Source: CAKOSP01 sp964371745
GTDB taxonomy: Bacteria; Bacillota_I; Bacilli_A; RF39; UBA660
Direction of reading: 5' to 3'
DNA length: 16,084 nucleotides
Assembly (NCBI GenBank): GCA_964371745.1
Contig: CAYJNS010000022.1
Coordinates: 1-16,084, forward strand
Under the pieces are notes generated by a model, which saw nothing but the letters and a program-made list of their open reading frames with translations, had not been told where the DNA came from and did not search any database. Positions within the stretch are counted from its first letter, which is position 1; the number at the start of each line of letters is the position of its first letter. The position numbers and the translations under genes are program-made. Positions 5,869 through 12,668 of the stretch are shown here, piece after piece.

Positions 5869-6383
5869 TTATTCACAATTTAAATTATCTACTTTGTAAT
5901 CAAAATTCGCATCATGTGTTTCTTGTGTTGACAAAATAGAAAATTCTAACATAAAATTAATTTTTATATCTTCATTTTTAGCAGTTATATTAAGTGGATT
6001 AGAATTTAATTTAACTACTTCATTTTCCTTTATATCAGAAGCCGTTACTGGTTCAAGAGTAGTATCATAATCAAGTTTAGCTTCAAAAACTAAACCTCCA
6101 CTCATTTCTTCATTAAAATGTAAAACTAAATCATAAGTACATGTAACCTCATCTAATGTTTCAATTATCAAACTAGTATTACCAGTAGTAATAACATTAT
6201 CTGTTATTCCAAAACTATCAAAAGAAAATTTCTTATTAGAACTGCTTATAGTTATATTATCAATTGGTTCAATTGATACTTTTACATCGTTTTTATCCTT
6301 ATTATCATCTTTATCAAGTAACAAGACTATACCTATTATTAAAATAGATAGGCCTAATAGTATATATAATATTTTTTTAGCAT
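5869..6383 (-). CDS. Membrane-anchored CTYD-motif protein, start broken by a frameshift in a seven-A run
   Basis: The main frame (5869-6324) encodes about 151 residues of extracellular-type, beta-rich sequence with TCTYDLVLHF in the middle and VDNLNCE at the end. The frame stays open upstream through a perfect membrane helix (KKILYILLGLSILIIGIVLL) but has no start codon there. An ATG at 6381-6383, preceded by AAGAAGG and placed 10 bases after the yebC stop, reads out of frame: ATGCT followed by A7 (complement of 6372-6378) soon meets TAG. One additional A would give M-L-K-K-I-L-Y... and the whole protein. Explanations are a sequencing error, slippage at the A-run, or a real inactivating or switching mutation. 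Translation from a TTG at 6322-6324 is possible but would lose the anchor. The CTYD and C-terminal motifs are shared with the protein at 9170-9811. Last gene of a four-gene operon. Confidence 0.72.
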
Positions 6384-6393
6384 AATAACCTTC

Positions 6394-7110
6394 TTAAATA
6401 TTTTTAACATTATGATATATTGCAGTTACATCATCTATATCATCTAATAGTTTGTATAATTTATTAAAATTTTCTAAATCTTCTCCATCTAATTCAATTT
6501 CATCTTTAGCAAACATTCCCACTTCATCAAATTCATAAACAATATCTTTATTAATAGCTTCTAAAGCTCCTTTTAATTTATCATAATCTTTTGGATTAAC
6601 CGAAATAGTAACATCATTACTATCACTTTCCATATCTACTGGATCTATATCATTTTCAATTAATGCATTAAATATTTTTTCTTCATCTTCTTTTACTGTC
6701 ACAACTGCTAAATAATCATAATTATATGATACAGAATTAGTAACACCAAGTGATTTATTTAACTTATTAAAAGATGCTCTTACCATACCTACAGTTCTAT
6801 TAACATTATCAGTAAGTGTTTTGATTATAAGAGTTGATGCTCCAGGTCCAAAGCCTTCATAAACAACTTCTTCATAATCTTCACCACCAGCACCTTTTGC
6901 TTTATTAATTGCTCTTTCGATAATATCGTTTGGTACTTGTTCCTTTTTTGCCTTATCAATTAATCTTCTTAAAGCATCATTAGTCGCTGGATCAGGATTA
7001 CCTTTTTTTCCTAATATATATATTTCTTTAGCATAGGTTGTATATATTTTACCTTTTGCGGCTCCAGTTTTTAGTATACTTGATTTTCTAACTTCATATG
7101 CTCTTCCCAT
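6394..7110 (-). CDS. YebC/TACO1-family protein, YeeI/YeeN (YebC2) type
   Basis: This 238-residue cytoplasmic protein belongs to the YebC/TACO1 family. The start MGRAYEVRKSSILKTGAAKG is the YeeN/YeeI-type variant rather than the AGHSKW start of canonical YebC. Further family landmarks are KEIYILGKKGNPDPATNDALRRLIDKAKKEQVPNDIIERAI, the YEGFGPG turn near residue 85, TDNVNRT, and the closing DDVTAIYHNV. Proteins of this family were long listed as transcriptional regulators; more recent work links them to relief of ribosome stalling, including at proline runs. AGGAGG 6 bases before ATG is a strong site. It starts 9 bases after the patatin-like gene and is followed after 10 bases by the CTYD protein start, so it is co-transcribed. 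Confidence 0.95.
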   Translation of the reverse strand: MGRAYEVRKSSILKTGAAKGKIYTTYAKEIYILGKKGNPDPATNDALRRLIDKAKKEQVPNDIIERAINKAKGAGGEDYEEVVYEGFGPGASTLIIKTLTDNVNRTVGMVRASFNKLNKSLGVTNSVSYNYDYLAVVTVKEDEEKIFNALIENDIDPVDMESDSNDVTISVNPKDYDKLKGALEAINKDIVYEFDEVGMFAKDEIELDGEDLENFNKLYKLLDDIDDVTAIYHNVKNI

Positions 7111-7119
7111 AAATTCCTC

Positions 7120-8151
7120 CTAAAAAAATTTCAATTCACTTATGAATTTATATGCTATTATATCACATTTTTTCTTTTTTATCTTTTTTATTTCATTACA
7201 AGGTTTATATATTTTATCGTATGAATATTTTTCTTTTGTCATAATATATTCTAAACTTTTAATAACTAAATCTTTTTTATTTTTAGTAAAGAAAAATGTT
7301 TCAATTCTTTCTAGAGTTCTTCTTTTTACTCTTCTTGTTATCCATTTATAATAAAAATCTTTATGTTTTATAAAACAATATTTTTTTCCATCTAATTTTT
7401 TTAAAATTCTTAATGTATCCATGTATCCCATTTCAATATTTTTTTTAATATTATTTTTATCGACGTTTAACATCCCACCTAAAGATCTTGTTGGGTTTAT
7501 TTTTATAAGCTCAGCTTTTTTTAATTTCTTTTTTTTAATTCCTATACTTTTTAAACCTACTATATAAATAGTTTCATAATTTTTATTTTCTAGCATATTG
7601 GACGGTGATGCATCATAAAATCCACCATCTAAATAATAACTATCGCCATCTAAAAGCATAGGTTTAAATACAGGTAAAAAGCAACTTGCTAAAATATAAT
7701 CAGTAATTTTACCATCAGGAATATCTTCTTTAAATAAATAAAGAGGTTTTTTATCTTTAATTCTATATGTTACTAAACCATAATCCATATTGCCTTTTCT
7801 TATTTTTTCTTCATTAATAATTTCATCTAATTTATTTTTAAAGTTTTCAACATTTAAACCTTTATTTTTTAAAATTGTATTATAAGGGAGCATTTTATCT
7901 TTTATTGCATCTACAATTCCATTGATTTCATGTTCATCTTCAAAAAAACCTAATATCTTACCCATATTTTCATTTAACCATAGTTTTTCTAAAAGATCAT
8001 CATCACCAGCAGCAATTAATGCAGCATTAAGTGAACCAATAGATGTTCCAGTAACACCATCAAATATTATTCCACATTCTTTAAATGCTTTTAATGCTCC
8101 AACTTGATATGCTCCTCTAGCACCTCCACCTTCAAGTGCTAGACCTATCAT
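7120..8151 (-). CDS. Patatin-like phospholipase (RssA-type serine hydrolase)
   Basis: This 343-residue protein has the patatin fold. It begins MIGLALEGGGARGAYQVG (oxyanion Gly-rich loop near residues 8-13), has the GTSIG nucleophile elbow with Ser at about 39, and the catalytic dyad Asp in LDGGFYDASP. The substrate is unknown; bacterial relatives are acyl hydrolases acting on phospholipids or other lipids. The C-terminal third is very Lys-rich and may touch membranes. I chose the ATG at 8149-8151 because GGAG lies 6 bases upstream and because it overlaps the TGA of the epimerase gene as ATGA, a classic coupling; a TTG four codons earlier is less likely. It sits inside the epimerase-patatin-yebC operon. 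Confidence 0.92.
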   Translation of the reverse strand: MIGLALEGGGARGAYQVGALKAFKECGIIFDGVTGTSIGSLNAALIAAGDDDLLEKLWLNENMGKILGFFEDEHEINGIVDAIKDKMLPYNTILKNKGLNVENFKNKLDEIINEEKIRKGNMDYGLVTYRIKDKKPLYLFKEDIPDGKITDYILASCFLPVFKPMLLDGDSYYLDGGFYDASPSNMLENKNYETIYIVGLKSIGIKKKKLKKAELIKINPTRSLGGMLNVDKNNIKKNIEMGYMDTLRILKKLDGKKYCFIKHKDFYYKWITRRVKRRTLERIETFFFTKNKKDLVIKSLEYIMTKEKYSYDKIYKPCNEIKKIKKKKCDIIAYKFISELKFF

Positions 8152-9077
8152 TTTCTTCTCCAAAATTTCACATATATCTTAGCAATAAATTTAGATATAA
8201 ATGAACCTTTAAAATTATAAGTAAGTCTATTAAAATAATTATCTAATGTATCTTTTTGATAATTTAATAATATATTTTCTTTTTTATCATCATTATTTAT
8301 TGGCGAATAATAATTTTTTTCTATAAATATATCACTTAATAAAAATTTATAACTAAAACCCCTAGAATCCAATATTTTTTTGAGTAAATCAGAATATTTA
8401 ATATTAAAATCAATTCCACTAGTTAAATTAATACTTTTTTTATTAAAGTTTTTATTTTCATCTATTAATCTTATAAGTGCATATGCTGCATCTATTTTAG
8501 TAATACAATTTATGCTACTATTTTTTTTGACATTATAAATGAATGAATCTTTTTTTGATTCCGGCAAAACATATGGAATCCTCGCTATTGTATATTTTTT
8601 TAATTTTTCTTTAATTAATTTTTCAGCTAAAAACTTATATAAACTATAATAATCACCTTGCTCATAAGTAATCTTAGAATTTATTTTTATTTGATCTATA
8701 TCACCATAAAGTGTAGTTGATGATGCATATATTAAAAAACAATTAGGATTATAATAATTTATAGATCTTATGATATTTTCAAGCGCATCATGTTCAATTA
8801 ATTTACTTAAATCTTTTTTAAGCATTCCTAGTGGTGGCAATACAGAGGCTAAATGAATAACATAGTCATGGTCCTTTATTAAAGCCTCCATTAAAATTCG
8901 ATCACAAACATCTCCATATATTATGTTAATTCTATTTCTATATTTTTTAAGTTTTGAATGTACATTTTTATTTTTTAAATCAAGTGCAGTAATTTCATAT
9001 TTGCCTTCACTTAATAAATATTTAAGCAATACTAAACCAATAGTTCCAGCAGCTCCAGTAACTAATATTTTTTTCAT
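8148..9077 (-). CDS. NAD-dependent epimerase/dehydratase (extended SDR)
   Basis: This 309-residue protein is an extended short-chain dehydrogenase. It opens with MKKILVTGAAGTIG (Rossmann nucleotide-binding loop), has an acidic residue ending strand 2 (ALDLK), GDVCD, VIHLAS, a Ser-rich strand (IYASSTTLYGD) and the Tyr-x3-Lys pair in YYSLYKFLAEKLI. These support NAD(P) binding and a sugar-nucleotide epimerase-like or related reaction; the substrate half is divergent and gives no specific clue. AGAGG precedes the ATG by 6 bases. It is the first gene of the operon reading toward 5869, with a sigma-A promoter just upstream, and its stop overlaps the start of the patatin-like gene. It ends in TGA, showing TGA is used as a stop. 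Confidence 0.9.
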   Translation of the reverse strand: MKKILVTGAAGTIGLVLLKYLLSEGKYEITALDLKNKNVHSKLKKYRNRINIIYGDVCDRILMEALIKDHDYVIHLASVLPPLGMLKKDLSKLIEHDALENIIRSINYYNPNCFLIYASSTTLYGDIDQIKINSKITYEQGDYYSLYKFLAEKLIKEKLKKYTIARIPYVLPESKKDSFIYNVKKNSSINCITKIDAAYALIRLIDENKNFNKKSINLTSGIDFNIKYSDLLKKILDSRGFSYKFLLSDIFIEKNYYSPINNDDKKENILLNYQKDTLDNYFNRLTYNFKGSFISKFIAKIYVKFWRRK

Positions 9078-9103
9078 TACTACCTCTTTTCTTTATAATA
9101 TTA

Positions 9104-9133
9104 ATTATATCATATTTAGTAATATTTTTTCAA
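9104..9133 (-). promoter_or_regulatory. Sigma-A promoter of the epimerase-patatin-yebC operon
   Basis: On the minus strand TTGAAA (9128-9133), an 18-base spacer and TATAAT (9104-9109) lie 26 bases before the start codon, immediately after the T-run of the preceding gene's terminator. Confidence 0.78.
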
Positions 9134-9161
9134 AAAAAAAAAATTAATTTACATTAATTTT
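9132..9161 (-). terminator. Intrinsic terminator of the SipW-type surface protein gene
   Basis: A perfect 9-bp A/T stem (9140-9148 with 9153-9161, loop of four) is followed on the minus strand by about twelve T, starting 8 bases after the stop codon at 9170. Confidence 0.75.
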
Positions 9162-9169
9162 CTTTAATA

Positions 9170-9811
9170 TTAAGGTGTCGTATCAGCAACACAAACTAAA
9201 TTTTCAACAGTTAATGCGCCACCAAAAGTATCCCCAGCTAATTCACTTTGATTTATTGCTAAATTATAAAATCTAATTTCAAAGTCCCAATCTAAAATAG
9301 TTTCAGCTCCACCAGAATAAGTAAACGTTAAATCACTAGCTAAATTTGTAGCAGCATTCAATCCACTTAATGATCTTTCAGCGATAGCATCTCCTGTAGG
9401 AGACCCACCAACTGTTGAAGTTCCTTGGATTGTAAGTTCATTTAAATTACTTGTATTAGCTACAGTATTTGTAAATACATCAGTTGGAGTATATACAACA
9501 TCATAAGTACATGTTCTAGTAGCTGAATCCGCACTTGAATCAACAGTTACCCTAATATCTCCAAAAGCATTTACAAATGGAGGATTATCATTATCTCCAT
9601 TATCCTCCAACATATCAGCAAGTGTTACTGTTAACGCTATGTGATCCGCGGCACTAGAAATGCTATCTATTGAAGATGTTTGCACTTGTACATTTGAGGC
9701 TTCTGAACCTGATCCAGTAGCTGTAAAGTATGCAAACGTTGCTCCTACTACTGCTACTAAAAGTGTAGCAACTGCTATAATTGTTAATAATAAAGTATTT
9801 TTCTTTTCCAT
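9170..9811 (-). CDS. Secreted surface protein with SipW/TasA-type signal peptide
   Basis: This 213-residue protein starts MEKKNTLLLTIIAVATLLVA and continues VVGATFAYFTATGSGSEASN. The GAT-x-AYFT motif just after a hydrophobic core is the hallmark of signal peptides handled by the SipW-type signal peptidase, as in TasA and camelysin. The mature part is Thr/Ser/Asp/Asn-rich and beta-strand-like, with two cysteines: one in TCTYDVVYTP, the other in VENLVC near the C-terminus. A disulfide between them is plausible. The same two motifs occur in the protein at 5869. Codon use is visibly richer in G and C than its neighbours, and it has a near-consensus promoter, so high expression is likely. Cell-surface or fibre function is inference. 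No SipW gene is in the window. GAGAGG about 11 bases upstream is the ribosome binding site. Confidence 0.85.
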   Translation of the reverse strand: MEKKNTLLLTIIAVATLLVAVVGATFAYFTATGSGSEASNVQVQTSSIDSISSAADHIALTVTLADMLEDNGDNDNPPFVNAFGDIRVTVDSSADSATRTCTYDVVYTPTDVFTNTVANTSNLNELTIQGTSTVGGSPTGDAIAERSLSGLNAATNLASDLTFTYSGGAETILDWDFEIRFYNLAINQSELAGDTFGGALTVENLVCVADTTP

Positions 9812-9835
9812 AATTCTTATTTCCTCTCTATAATA

Positions 9836-9888
9836 AATATATCAAAAATTCATTTATATTTCAAGTGTTTTTTTTGTTTTTTTTGTCG
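9836..9888 (-). promoter_or_regulatory. Strong sigma-A promoter with A-tract UP element for the surface protein
   Basis: On the minus strand TTGAAA (9859-9864), a 17-base spacer and TATATT (9836-9841) form the core. Directly upstream, two runs of eight A (within 9867-9888) resemble an UP element. The predicted start near 9830 leaves a short leader with GAGAGG. Confidence 0.75.
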
Positions 9889-9918
9889 AATTATATATTA
9901 TTAACATTTATTTAACAT

Positions 9919-10638
9919 TTATTCTATATTTTGATTTAGAATACTCCCCTCTTTTATTAATTCACCACCATAAAATGATGGTACTCTTCCGTTTATTAAA
10001 GTAGCGTCAATTAAAATATCATAATTAATTTGTACTTCTTTTTCCGTGACTGGAGTTGTTATAAGTTGAGTTATTTGAACTGATACATATAGTTCATTTA
10101 ATACATTATTTAGTCCATAACTAGTAATCTTAGTTTTTAAATTAGTAACTACAGTACCTATAAAATCTACTCTTATAGGAATATCTGGACCTAAAGATGA
10201 AATTATTACATATTCACTTGCGATAAATAAAGGAACATCTATATACATAGAATTTTTAGCCATTTTAAATTCAGTATTTTCAAAATCACCTGCGTCTAAA
10301 TTATCTATAGAATTTATAATTGAATTATTAATCATGTTATTAACGCTATATGCTTTTTCTAAATTAAAATCAACGGATAATATTTCTCCTTCATCATTTT
10401 TAGTAATAATTAATATATCTTTTAAATTCTTTTCTGTTACAAGTTGTGTATTAACTTCATTAGTAATGATTTCATACGTTGTTTTTTCCAATTTATTTTC
10501 AATGACTATATATACTTTGGGTGTAACTTTTATTAAATACCAATTCAAAATACTACAAGTTGTAGATATAACCCCTATTAAAAATAATAATAAAATAAAT
10601 ATTATTTTACTTTTCTTGTCTTTAAAAAAAAATTTCAT
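9919..10638 (-). CDS. yunB: Sporulation protein YunB
   Basis: This 239-residue protein has one N-terminal membrane helix (about residues 10-33), then an extracytoplasmic domain that matches B. subtilis YunB along its length. Matching stretches are DILIITKNDEGEILSVDFN, VPLFIA...SSLGPDIPIRVDFIG, VVTNLKTKITSYGLNNVLNEL, and the C-terminal GRVPSFYGG. In B. subtilis yunB is a sigma-E mother-cell gene whose loss impairs sporulation; the molecular role is not known. No Shine-Dalgarno sequence precedes the ATG. The start codon lies in the 3' arm of the terminator hairpin of the upstream gene, and a sigma-E-like promoter places the transcript start almost at the ATG. Another in-frame start with a ribosome binding site was not found, so this start is taken with moderate confidence. 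No clear terminator follows. Confidence 0.9.
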   Translation of the reverse strand: MKFFFKDKKSKIIFILLLFLIGVISTTCSILNWYLIKVTPKVYIVIENKLEKTTYEIITNEVNTQLVTEKNLKDILIITKNDEGEILSVDFNLEKAYSVNNMINNSIINSIDNLDAGDFENTEFKMAKNSMYIDVPLFIASEYVIISSLGPDIPIRVDFIGTVVTNLKTKITSYGLNNVLNELYVSVQITQLITTPVTEKEVQINYDILIDATLINGRVPSFYGGELIKEGSILNQNIE

Positions 10639-10656
10639 ATTAAATTATATGAAATT
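10624..10656 (-). terminator. Terminator of the tail-anchored protein gene, overlapping the yunB start
   Basis: A perfect 10-bp inverted repeat (10631-10640 with 10647-10656, loop of six) is followed on the minus strand by nine T (10624-10632). It contains the stop codon of the upstream gene in its 5' arm and the yunB ATG in its 3' arm. Confidence 0.7.
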
Positions 10657-10669
10657 AAAAGTTTAATAT
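10644..10669 (-). promoter_or_regulatory. Possible sigma-E-like promoter of yunB
   Basis: On the minus strand ATATT (10665-10669), a 13-base spacer and CATATAAT (10644-10651) resemble the sigma-E pattern ATA-N14-CATACAAT (seven of eight at -10). It ends 5 bases before the ATG, so the message would be leaderless or nearly so. Confidence 0.4.
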
Positions 10670-11497
10670 TGATTTAAAAAATATAAATAAACCTACAATG
10701 AACGCAAGTAATATAATTACTACTATTATTTCTGTCACAATGCTTCTTTTTCCATCTTCTATATCTAATTTTTCAAAATCTTTTTTAGCAAATTTGGTAC
10801 TGGCTGTATAAAAGTTTTCTTCTATATCATTACTTTTTAACGCCGCTGTTTTTTCTTCAGTCGATTTAATTAACTTAGTTATTTCATTTTGTTCATTTTT
10901 TACTTCATCTAAACTTTTAGAAATAACTTCATTACTAGTTTCTTTTTCCATCGGTTTTAAAACTTCGGTTTTATCATCACCCTTTAAACTACTAAGTAAA
11001 TCTAACTCATCAGTATTTTGCTTTGTTTCATTTATAGATATTGTATTTATTAAATTTAAAAGATTTTCATTTTTTTCTTCCTTCGGGTCTTCTTTTTCTA
11101 CATCTAATTTTTGTAAAATATCATACTGAGTATCTCTTATTTTTTTTACTCTTTCTTCTTCATAAGTAGTTACCTTTTCACTTTTAGCCTTATTTAAAAT
11201 ACTATTTATATCATATTCTTTTGTAATTTCTAAATCTTTTTCATAAGTTTCTTCAGGGTCTTCTAAACGAATACTTTTTCTTTTAGGAACCTCTTTATAC
11301 CTCGTATCCAATATTTTTTTTAAGTTTTCAATATCTATTTGATTTTTTTTATTTTCACCTATTATTGCAGTATTATTATAAACATTATAATTATCTAAAT
11401 CATTTTTATTTAAGTTTTTATATAAGTCATCATTTTTCTTAACTCTAGATAAATTATCATTTTCATCTACATTATACTTAGACATTCTACTATCCAT
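10655..11497 (-). CDS. Charged, tail-anchored membrane protein of unknown function
   Basis: I do not recognise a family. The 280-residue product is dominated by Lys, Glu, Asp and Asn for about 250 residues, with low complexity and probable coiled-coil stretches (about 80-140 and 190-230). It ends in a single hydrophobic helix (SIVTEIIVVIILLAFIVGLFIFF, split around residues 252-275) and a four-residue tail. There is no N-terminal signal, so the long charged part most likely faces the cytoplasm, held by the C-terminal anchor. AGGAGG lies 8 bases before the ATG. It has its own promoter and terminator, so it is monocistronic or weakly coupled to yunB. A cytoskeletal or divisome-adaptor role is conceivable from the architecture, but nothing in the sequence proves it. 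Confidence 0.75.
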   Translation of the reverse strand: MDSRMSKYNVDENDNLSRVKKNDDLYKNLNKNDLDNYNVYNNTAIIGENKKNQIDIENLKKILDTRYKEVPKRKSIRLEDPEETYEKDLEITKEYDINSILNKAKSEKVTTYEEERVKKIRDTQYDILQKLDVEKEDPKEEKNENLLNLINTISINETKQNTDELDLLSSLKGDDKTEVLKPMEKETSNEVISKSLDEVKNEQNEITKLIKSTEEKTAALKSNDIEENFYTASTKFAKKDFEKLDIEDGKRSIVTEIIVVIILLAFIVGLFIFFKSILNF

Positions 11498-11517
11498 AAA
11501 ATACGCCTCCTATGAAA

Positions 11518-11546
11518 ATAATATCATACTTTACATATTTTTTAAA
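11518..11546 (-). promoter_or_regulatory. Candidate extended -10 promoter of the tail-anchored protein gene
   Basis: On the minus strand TGATATTAT gives a TGn-extended -10 (TATTAT at 11518-11523), with TTTAAA (11541-11546) 17 bases upstream. The leader would be short and holds AGGAGG. Confidence 0.4.
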
Positions 11547-11553
11547 TATTTAG

Positions 11554-11582
11554 TTGCTTTTTTTTTAGATGTTTACTATAAT
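11554..11582 (+). promoter_or_regulatory. Sigma-A promoter of the ferredoxin gene
   Basis: TTGCTT (11554-11559), a 17-base spacer and TATAAT (11577-11582) precede the AGGAGG site and the ATG at 11599. It is divergent from the promoter of the tail-anchored gene. Confidence 0.65.
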
Positions 11583-11598
11583 TATACGAGGAGGAACA

Positions 11599-11898
11599 AT
11601 GAAAAAAATAATTTTAAGAGACGGTGCTTGCATTGGATGTGGTGCTTGCATTGCTGTAGATCCAGAAAATTTCGATTTTAATGACGATGGTTTTGCAATT
11701 ATAAAAAATGAATCTGCCACTGGTGAGGAAACTAATTCTTTACTAAATGCAGTTACATCATGTCCAACAAATGCCATTATAATTGAAGATAGTGCTAACG
11801 ATGATGATAATAATTGCCCTGAAGGATGTACTTGTAAACCAGTATGTGAATGCGGCGATAACTGTGATTGTAACGAAAATAAAAATATCGAAGAATAA
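11599..11898 (+). CDS. Bacillus-type 4Fe-4S ferredoxin with cysteine-rich metallothionein-like tail
   Basis: This 99-residue protein has a single-cluster ferredoxin domain (about 1-65). Cys11, Cys14 and Cys17 in CIGCGAC and Cys55 in SCPTNAI match the Bacillus Fer pattern, with DPENFDFNDDGFA between. It would carry electrons in the cytoplasm. The odd part is the C-terminus (residues 73-91): seven cysteines at regular spacing (73, 77, 79, 83, 85, 89, 91), i.e. C-x3-(C-x-C-x3)2-C-x-C, separated from the domain by an acidic linker. Such a tail could bind further metal ions or an extra cluster. The ATG at 11599 is chosen because GAGGAGG lies 5 bases before it; an upstream ATG at 11569 overlaps the promoter. 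Monocistronic, followed by a strong terminator. Confidence 0.93.
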   Translation: MKKIILRDGACIGCGACIAVDPENFDFNDDGFAIIKNESATGEETNSLLNAVTSCPTNAIIIEDSANDDDNNCPEGCTCKPVCECGDNCDCNENKNIEE

Positions 11899-11912
11899 TT
11901 TCGATATTTTTT
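11882..11912. terminator. Bidirectional terminator between ferredoxin gene and rluB
   Basis: A perfect 11-bp stem pairs 11882-11892 with 11900-11910 (loop of seven), with T-rich flanks on both strands. It overlaps the last codons of the ferredoxin gene and lies 9 bases beyond the rluB stop. Confidence 0.88.
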
Positions 11913-11920
11913 ATTTAATA

Positions 11921-12634
11921 TTATTTGTCTCCATAAAACTTTTTAATTTCTTTTACAGATAATTCTCTGTATTCACCTGATTTTAAATTATTAACATCTA
12001 AATGTGCATAATTAGTTCTTGATAATTTTAAAACTGGAAAATTTAATTTTTCAAATATTTTTTTAACGATATGATTTCTACCTTCATGTATTATTATTTC
12101 CATTAATGTTGTATTTTTTATATAATCTTTTTTTCTAACTTTAAATTTTGCAATACTTACTTTTCGATCATTTATATAAATACCTTTTTTTAATTTATCA
12201 ACAGCTTGAGCATCAATTATTCCCTCAAGTTTTGCTACATAAATTTTTTTTACTTCATTACTAGGGTGCATTAACATGTTAGCAAAATCCCCATCATTTG
12301 TTAAAAGTATTAAACCAGTTGTATCATAATCAAGTCTTCCAATTGGGTATATTCTTTCTGTTGTATTAATTAAGTCAATAACAGTTATTCTACCTTTATC
12401 ATCACTAACTGAACTTACTACACTTCTAGGTTTATTTAATATATAATATTTTTTTACTGATTCTTTATTAATAGTTACACCTTTAATAGTAATAATATCA
12501 TTAGACGAAACCTTAGTACCAAGCTCAGTTACTATTTCATTATTAACTCTAACTTTACCAGCAGTAATTAACTTTTCTGCCTCTCTTCTAGAACAGTATC
12601 CATATGATGCAATTTTTTTTTGTAATCTTTCCAT
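11921..12634 (-). CDS. rluB: 23S rRNA pseudouridine synthase RluB-type
   Basis: This 237-residue protein has an N-terminal S4 RNA-binding domain (about 1-60; MERLQKKIASYGYCSRREAE) followed by an RsuA/RluB-class pseudouridine synthase domain. The catalytic Asp is in GRLDYDTTGLILLTNDGDF near residue 103, and the family motifs YILNKPRSVVSSVSD and IIIHEGRNHIVKKIFE are present. It modifies a uridine in 23S rRNA. In B. subtilis rluB lies downstream of dacB-spmA-spmB, the same order as here, which supports RluB over RsuA or RluE/F. A 34-base gap with its own extended -10 box separates it from spmB, so it can be expressed in growth independently of sporulation. AGGTG is the ribosome binding site. Confidence 0.95.
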   Translation of the reverse strand: MERLQKKIASYGYCSRREAEKLITAGKVRVNNEIVTELGTKVSSNDIITIKGVTINKESVKKYYILNKPRSVVSSVSDDKGRITVIDLINTTERIYPIGRLDYDTTGLILLTNDGDFANMLMHPSNEVKKIYVAKLEGIIDAQAVDKLKKGIYINDRKVSIAKFKVRKKDYIKNTTLMEIIIHEGRNHIVKKIFEKLNFPVLKLSRTNYAHLDVNNLKSGEYRELSVKEIKKFYGDK

Positions 12635-12650
12635 AACAACACCTATATAT

Positions 12651-12659
12651 AGTATACCA
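12651..12659 (-). promoter_or_regulatory. Extended -10 promoter of rluB
   Basis: TGGTATACT on the minus strand is a TGn-extended -10 box 16 bases before the rluB start, with no good -35. It sits in the spmB-rluB gap and would give vegetative expression of rluB. Confidence 0.5.
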
Positions 12660-12668
12660 TATTCTTTG

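Noticed and set aside
7142..7351. Plus-strand ORF opposite the patatin-like gene (and similar ones at 7922-8107, 8923-9147, 10334-10666 and 13520-13768)
   Set aside because: They are antisense to well-supported genes, have no ribosome binding site and show composition expected from the complement of the real gene.
8152..8163. Earlier TTG start for the patatin-like protein
   Set aside because: GGAG is placed correctly for the ATG at 8149-8151, and that ATG overlaps the epimerase TGA as ATGA; the TTG would put the ribosome binding site inside the coding region.
9865..9890. Poly-T stretches as terminator of yunB
   Set aside because: No stem precedes them on the minus strand; position upstream of a near-consensus promoter fits an A-tract UP element better.
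9899..9922. Tandem TTAACATTTA repeat after yunB
   Set aside because: Only two copies in A/T-rich DNA; no hairpin and no link to a known site.
11565..11777. Minus-strand ORF opposite the ferredoxin gene
   Set aside because: It overlaps a ferredoxin with all four cluster cysteines and clear expression signals; no independent support.
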